DNA from: Methanomassiliicoccales archaeon PtaU1.Bin030
Lineage (GTDB): Archaea > Thermoplasmatota > Thermoplasmata > Methanomassiliicoccales > Methanomassiliicoccaceae
Length of the DNA stretch: 7,815 nucleotides
Assembly (NCBI GenBank): GCA_002067635.1
Contig: MVRB01000153.1
Location: forward strand, 1-7,815
Direction of reading: 5' to 3'
The position numbers and the translations under genes are program-made. Under the pieces are notes generated by a model. That model was not told the origin of the DNA. It was given only the letters and a program-made list of their open reading frames with translations, and searched no databases. Shown one piece after another: positions 4,684 through 7,815 of the stretch (within the stretch, counting starts at the first letter, position 1; every line of letters begins with the position of its first letter).

Positions 4684-5645
4684 ATCCCGTACAGCGGGTC
4701 GCCGTCGTGCGCCAGCACCTCCTCGTGCACCGGGACGGGGCAGGGCGGGCTCCCTGGCTCCTCACCGTAATGGGCCCTCCACTTCTCGCACAGCCACCCC
4801 TGCAGCGTGAGGATGTCCTCCTCGCTCATGTGCTTGAACCGTCCCTGGAGCTTGAGGTACTCGGTCACGGGGACGATGCTCTTGGGCTTGTACGTAACCT
4901 TGGGCACCCCGTTCACCACCTCGTACAGGGTCCACATGCCGGTTTCCACCGCCAGGCGGTTTATGCTAACGCCCTTGGAGGGCTCGATCCTCCACCCGGG
5001 TATGCAGGGGGTGAGGCAGTGCAGGAAGCGGAAGCCCTTGGTCTCCTTGGCCTTCTGGACCTTGCGCACGAAGTCCGTGAAGTGCGCCACTGACAGAGTG
5101 GCGACGTACGGCACGTTGTGATCGGCGACTATACGTGCGATGTCCTTCTTGAAGGAGCGGTTGCCCTTGACCACCTGGCCCACCGGAGTGGTGGTGGTCC
5201 ACGCCCCGAAGGGCGTGGCCGATGACCTCTGGATCCCGGTGTTCATGTAGGCCTCGTTGTCCAGGCACACGTAGATGACGTCCTCGTTGCGCTCGGCGGC
5301 CCCGGACAGGGCCTGCAGCCCGATGTCGAACGTGCCCCCGTCGCCGGCCATGCCCACGACGGTGGCGTCAACGCCCCGGCGCCGCAGGGCGGCCTTGATG
5401 CCAGCGGTCACCGCTCCCGTGTTCTCGAAGGCGGTGAAGAAGTAAGGTATCTTCCACGAGGATGTAGGGTACAGCGCGCCGAACACGACGAGGCAGGAGG
5501 CTGGAACGTACACCACGGTGTTGGGGCCCAGCATCTTGGCGATGTTCTTGGCCGTGGCCGCGTACCCGCACCCTGGACAGGCGCCGTGGCCGTGGATGAG
5601 CATGTCCTCGCGGGGCACGTCCTTCATGCTGCTCATGCGGTTCAT
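4680..5645 (-). CDS. porB: 2-oxoacid:ferredoxin oxidoreductase beta subunit (pyruvate type), 321 aa
   Basis: The thiamine-diphosphate-binding subunit, which decarboxylates the 2-oxoacid and passes electrons to an Fe-S cluster; it works with the alpha and gamma-delta subunits in the cytoplasm. The ThDP motif is GDGGTFDIGLQALSG (101-115) followed by LDNEAYMNTGIQRSS (128-142), the wording found in archaeal PorB. Four cysteines fit the proximal [4Fe-4S] cluster: C23 and C26 (GACPGCGYA), C51 (PASCLVV) and C214 (LTPCIPGW). The family end (EYLKLQGRFKH) is followed by about 45 more residues rich in Pro and Glu. ATG at 5645 overlaps the alpha stop (ATGA) and has AGGGGGGAG upstream; M4 and M7 are less likely. 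The open frame continuing to 6008 is a shadow of alpha. The pyruvate call rests on overall PorB likeness. Confidence 0.94.
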   Translation of the reverse strand: MNRMSSMKDVPREDMLIHGHGACPGCGYAATAKNIAKMLGPNTVVYVPASCLVVFGALYPTSSWKIPYFFTAFENTGAVTAGIKAALRRRGVDATVVGMAGDGGTFDIGLQALSGAAERNEDVIYVCLDNEAYMNTGIQRSSATPFGAWTTTTPVGQVVKGNRSFKKDIARIVADHNVPYVATLSVAHFTDFVRKVQKAKETKGFRFLHCLTPCIPGWRIEPSKGVSINRLAVETGMWTLYEVVNGVPKVTYKPKSIVPVTEYLKLQGRFKHMSEEDILTLQGWLCEKWRAHYGEEPGSPPCPVPVHEEVLAHDGDPLYGI

Positions 5646-6817
5646 CTCTGCTCCCCCCTCAGCGCGTGCCAGGTGCACTCCCTGACCTTCTCCCCTCGAG
5701 CGCTCCTCTCCACGATATCGTACATCTCCCTCACCACCTCCACCGTGATGTCCCTGCCGCCTATACCGGCGACATGGTCCGTTACCGGCACGCCGCTCCC
5801 GTACAGCGCGTTGCGGATCTCGGTGAACACGGGGCCGCAGCCGTTGAAGGCGGCGGAGCGGTCGAACACCCCCAGCCCCTTCAGCCCGGCCGTCGCCCGC
5901 CTCAGCTCCTCCCCAGGGAAGGGGCGCATGAACCGCAGCTTGATCAGCCCTGCCTTCTTCCCCTCGGCCCGGAGCTGGTCCACCGCCTCGCGGGCGATGC
6001 CGGCCCATGTCCCCACGCCCACGAGCGCTATCTCCGCATCCTCCATGCTGTACTCCTCGAGCAGGCCCCCGTACCTGCGTCCGGTCAGCGCGGCATACTG
6101 CTCGTCCACCTCCGCGACCACTTGCTTGGAGCCCTCGACCGCCCGGTCCTGCTGGTAGCGCATCTCGGTGGCGAACTCCGGCGGGGTCACGGGGTTGATC
6201 ATGAAGGGGTCCTTAGGGTCCAGGACGTTCAGGGGGACGAACTTGGGCAGGAAGCTGTCCACCAACGACTGCTCCGGGATGTCCACGCCCTCGACCACGT
6301 GCGAGAGTATGAAGCCGTCGAGGCACACCATGATGGGCAGCATGACACGGTGGTCCTCGGCGATGCGGAACGCCTGGATGGTCATGTCCAGCGCCTCCTG
6401 GTTGTCCTCCACGTACACCTGCAGCCAACCGCTCTCCCTCACCGGCTGGGAATCGTTGTGCTCCGTCCAGATGCCCGAGGCCGCCCCTAAGCTGCGGTTG
6501 GCCACGGCCATGACCACCGGCAGGCGGCTGGGAGCGGCGGCGAAGAGCATCTCGTACATCAGCGCCAGGCCCTGCGACGAGGTGGCGGTGAAGGTGCGGA
6601 CCCCCCCTGCCGATGCGCCCACGGCCACGGACATGACGGAGTGCTCGCTCTCCGCCGGTATGAAGTCTGCGTCCATGAGGCCGTCGTTGATGAACTCGGT
6701 GATCTGCTCGATGATTATGGTCTGCGGCGTTATGGGGAAGCCGGGCACCACCTCCGCCCGGGCGAGCATGGCGGCATAGGCCACGGCGGCGTCCCCGGTG
6801 ATGGTCCTTACTACCAT
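5642..6817 (-). CDS. porA: 2-oxoacid:ferredoxin oxidoreductase alpha subunit (pyruvate type), 391 aa
   Basis: This subunit carries the pyrimidine-binding domain for ThDP and most of the substrate and CoA pocket. Motifs in order: GFPITPQT (26-33), whose Thr lies at the oxoacid site in known enzymes; ESEHS (56-60), with the ThDP-activating glutamate region; TFTATSSQGLALMYE (75-89); ANRSLGAASGIWTEHNDSQ (106-124); YVEDNQEALD (135-144); and domain II beginning about residue 260. Length and order match archaeal PorA. At 106-124, archaeal pyruvate enzymes usually read NRSLSAPxNIW, so GAASGIWTEHND may point to a different 2-oxoacid. ATG at 6817 overlaps the gamma-delta end by 7 bases and follows CAGGGGGCG; the earlier in-frame start at 6880 has no family support. 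The family is sure, the substrate less so. Confidence 0.94.
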   Translation of the reverse strand: MVVRTITGDAAVAYAAMLARAEVVPGFPITPQTIIIEQITEFINDGLMDADFIPAESEHSVMSVAVGASAGGVRTFTATSSQGLALMYEMLFAAAPSRLPVVMAVANRSLGAASGIWTEHNDSQPVRESGWLQVYVEDNQEALDMTIQAFRIAEDHRVMLPIMVCLDGFILSHVVEGVDIPEQSLVDSFLPKFVPLNVLDPKDPFMINPVTPPEFATEMRYQQDRAVEGSKQVVAEVDEQYAALTGRRYGGLLEEYSMEDAEIALVGVGTWAGIAREAVDQLRAEGKKAGLIKLRFMRPFPGEELRRATAGLKGLGVFDRSAAFNGCGPVFTEIRNALYGSGVPVTDHVAGIGGRDITVEVVREMYDIVERSARGEKVRECTWHALRGEQR

Positions 6818-7719
6818 GTGTGCGCCCCCTGGACCATCTCGATGGCGCTCACCGGGCAGATGTCCGCGCAGATCCCGCACCCCTTGCAGTGGTCCATGTC
6901 CCAGCGCATGTAGTCGTCCTCAAGCCTGATGACCGCCGCATCGGGGCAGGACCACCAGCAGCGGAGGCACCGGATGCACTTCTCCCTATCGTATCTGGGG
7001 GTGGACCACTTCCACCTCCCGGTGAGGTTCTGGGAGGATGAGGCGGGACCGATGTCCACGCCGTCGCGGGTGTCCGACCTCAGCGAGTTGCCGATGGGGA
7101 TCTCGTTCCACGCCGGGGCCCATTCCGCGAGCCTGCCGTACTCCCTCCTCCCCAGGGTCCGCCCGATTATGGTGGAGTCGTAGGCCGTCCGGGCGGCCTC
7201 GCCGTTGAGCACCCCCGCCCGGGCCCCCAGCTTCTCCCCGAAGCGGTCCTCTATGGCCTCCACGATGCTGTCCAGGGGAACGATGTCCCACACTTTTGCT
7301 ACCGCACCAAGCATGGCGGTGTTGACGACAGGCATCTTCAGCACCTCCAGCGCCAGAGCCGACGCGTCCAACGTACCGCACACGGCGTCCACTCCCTTTC
7401 CCAGGTCCACCTCCTCTGGGCGCTTGGTGGTGTTCATGACCACCCTGCCCTCGGGCTTGAGGCCTGAAGCGATGTCCGCCATGTCCGACAGCGACTCGTC
7501 CATGATCACCAGCAGGTCGGGGTTGTAGACCTGGCTCTTGGTGCGTACCTTCTTGGTGTCGATTCGGGCGTACGCCTCCACCGGGGCCCCCCTACGCTCC
7601 GCCCCGAAATAGGGGAAGGCCTGCGCATAAAAGCCCGATCTCACCGCTGCGTCCGCCAGGGACTGCGCTGCCATGACCGCGCCCTGCCCGCCCCGCCCGT
7701 GGAACCTGATCTCGTACAT
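6811..7719 (-). CDS. 2-oxoacid:ferredoxin oxidoreductase fused gamma-delta subunit, 302 aa
   Basis: One polypeptide joins two subunits that are separate in many archaea. Residues 1 to about 190 are the gamma domain, with RFHGRGGQGAVMAAQSLADA (5-24), FPYFGAERRGAPVEAYARI (35-53) and the closing IIGRTLG. A linker follows, which includes WNEIPIGNSL, the usual start of a delta subunit. The delta domain then has two [4Fe-4S] motifs: C248, C251, C254, C258 (CIRCLRCWWSCP) and C278, C281, C284, C288 (CKGCGICADICP). The delta clusters carry electrons to external ferredoxin. ATG at 7719 follows GGAGTGAGG closely. The gene is first of the visible operon and ends with TAG immediately followed by in-frame TAA. 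No internal stop or frameshift is seen, so the fusion is real in this sequence. Confidence 0.94.
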   Translation of the reverse strand: MYEIRFHGRGGQGAVMAAQSLADAAVRSGFYAQAFPYFGAERRGAPVEAYARIDTKKVRTKSQVYNPDLLVIMDESLSDMADIASGLKPEGRVVMNTTKRPEEVDLGKGVDAVCGTLDASALALEVLKMPVVNTAMLGAVAKVWDIVPLDSIVEAIEDRFGEKLGARAGVLNGEAARTAYDSTIIGRTLGRREYGRLAEWAPAWNEIPIGNSLRSDTRDGVDIGPASSSQNLTGRWKWSTPRYDREKCIRCLRCWWSCPDAAVIRLEDDYMRWDMDHCKGCGICADICPVSAIEMVQGAHTW

Positions 7720-7762
7720 GCCTCACTCCGAACGTAGAATGGAAATAGAGAGATAAGAGGTT

Positions 7763-7778
7763 GGCCTGTGACCAGGCC
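7763..7778 (-). terminator. Perfect hairpin before the oxidoreductase operon
   Basis: GGCCTG and CAGGCC pair perfectly across a 4-base loop. On the minus strand the stem is followed by a pyrimidine-rich run (AACCTCTTATCTCTCTATTT). This could end transcription of a gene to the right, or lie in the leader or promoter region of the oxidoreductase operon. I see no good TATA box for that operon; CTTATCT near 7750 is the nearest candidate and is poor. Confidence 0.35.
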
Positions 7779-7788
7779 GCTGAGGGCC

Positions 7789-7815
7789 CTACAGGACCTC
7801 CATGAAGTAGGGACC
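7789..7815 (-). CDS. Possible last codons of an upstream minus-strand gene
   Basis: Read from the right edge on the minus strand, one frame gives GPYFMEVL and then TAG. That looks like a plausible protein end, 69 bases before the gamma-delta start and just ahead of the hairpin. Eight codons are too few to identify a gene, and the other two frames are also open at the edge. Confidence 0.22.
   Translation of the reverse strand, partial: GPYFMEVL

Noticed and set aside
5646..6008. Longer N-terminus for the beta subunit, up to 6008.
   Set aside because: The extension is Arg/Gly-rich shadow of alpha; family similarity begins just after ATG 5645.
5666..6779. Long plus-strand reading frames opposite the alpha subunit (5666-6490 and 6168-6779).
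   Set aside because: No recognisable domain and odd composition; they mirror the strongly supported porA frame.
1..7815. CRISPR arrays, insertion sequences, tRNA or rRNA genes, att sites.
   Set aside because: I saw no spaced direct repeats, transposase frames, terminal inverted repeats or tRNA-like folds in the window.

Overview
The window comes from a GC-rich archaeon. The evidence is a cluster of archaeal/eukaryotic-type ribosomal protein genes (eL8/L7Ae, eS28, eL24) followed by ndk, Shine-Dalgarno sites of the AGGTGA type, a TATA-box promoter, and a multi-subunit 2-oxoacid:ferredoxin oxidoreductase. The gene content and high GC would suit a Thermoplasmatota lineage such as Methanomassiliicoccales, but no marker here settles that.

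Layout. (1) Bases 1-2088, plus strand: a tightly overlapping four-gene unit. It holds an ABC-2 type ATPase (cut off at the left edge), its six-helix permease, a four-helix DUF2178-like membrane protein, and a 70-residue Xre-type DNA-binding protein. (2) Bases 2089-2124: a short convergent gap with a GC hairpin and T-rich flanks on both sides. (3) Bases 2125-3499, minus strand: the operon rpl7ae - rps28e - rpl24e - ndk, with a TATA box near 3585 and a leader of about 60 nt. The leader has the sequence signature of a kink-turn just upstream of, and reaching into, the L7Ae ribosome binding site. (4) Bases 3500-3843: the leader and promoter, about 100 bases with no convincing content, and a possible 45-codon small gene. 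(5) Bases 3844-7719, minus strand: a fused gamma-delta subunit, then alpha, then beta of a pyruvate-type 2-oxoacid:ferredoxin oxidoreductase, then a sugar-phosphate-isomerase-like TIM-barrel protein. All of these overlap by 4-7 bases. (6) Bases 7720-7815: a short gap with a perfect hairpin and perhaps the last codons of another minus-strand gene.

How the parts work together. The oxidoreductase subunits would interconvert a 2-oxoacid plus CoA with acyl-CoA, CO2 and reduced ferredoxin. The TIM-barrel enzyme is translationally coupled to them, but its substrate cannot be read from the sequence. The ABC unit looks like a self-regulated membrane module: the small regulator and the DUF2178-like protein are made together and with the transporter. 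The ribosomal operon is ordinary in order, but its leader suggests that L7Ae controls its own translation. Its L24e is unusual, with one of the four zinc-finger cysteines replaced and a long basic tail.

The best candidate for something worth following up is the kink-turn in the L7Ae leader. Next are the ABC/DUF2178/Xre cassette, the oxidoreductase/TIM-barrel coupling, and the TAG stop codon followed by an in-frame small reading frame.
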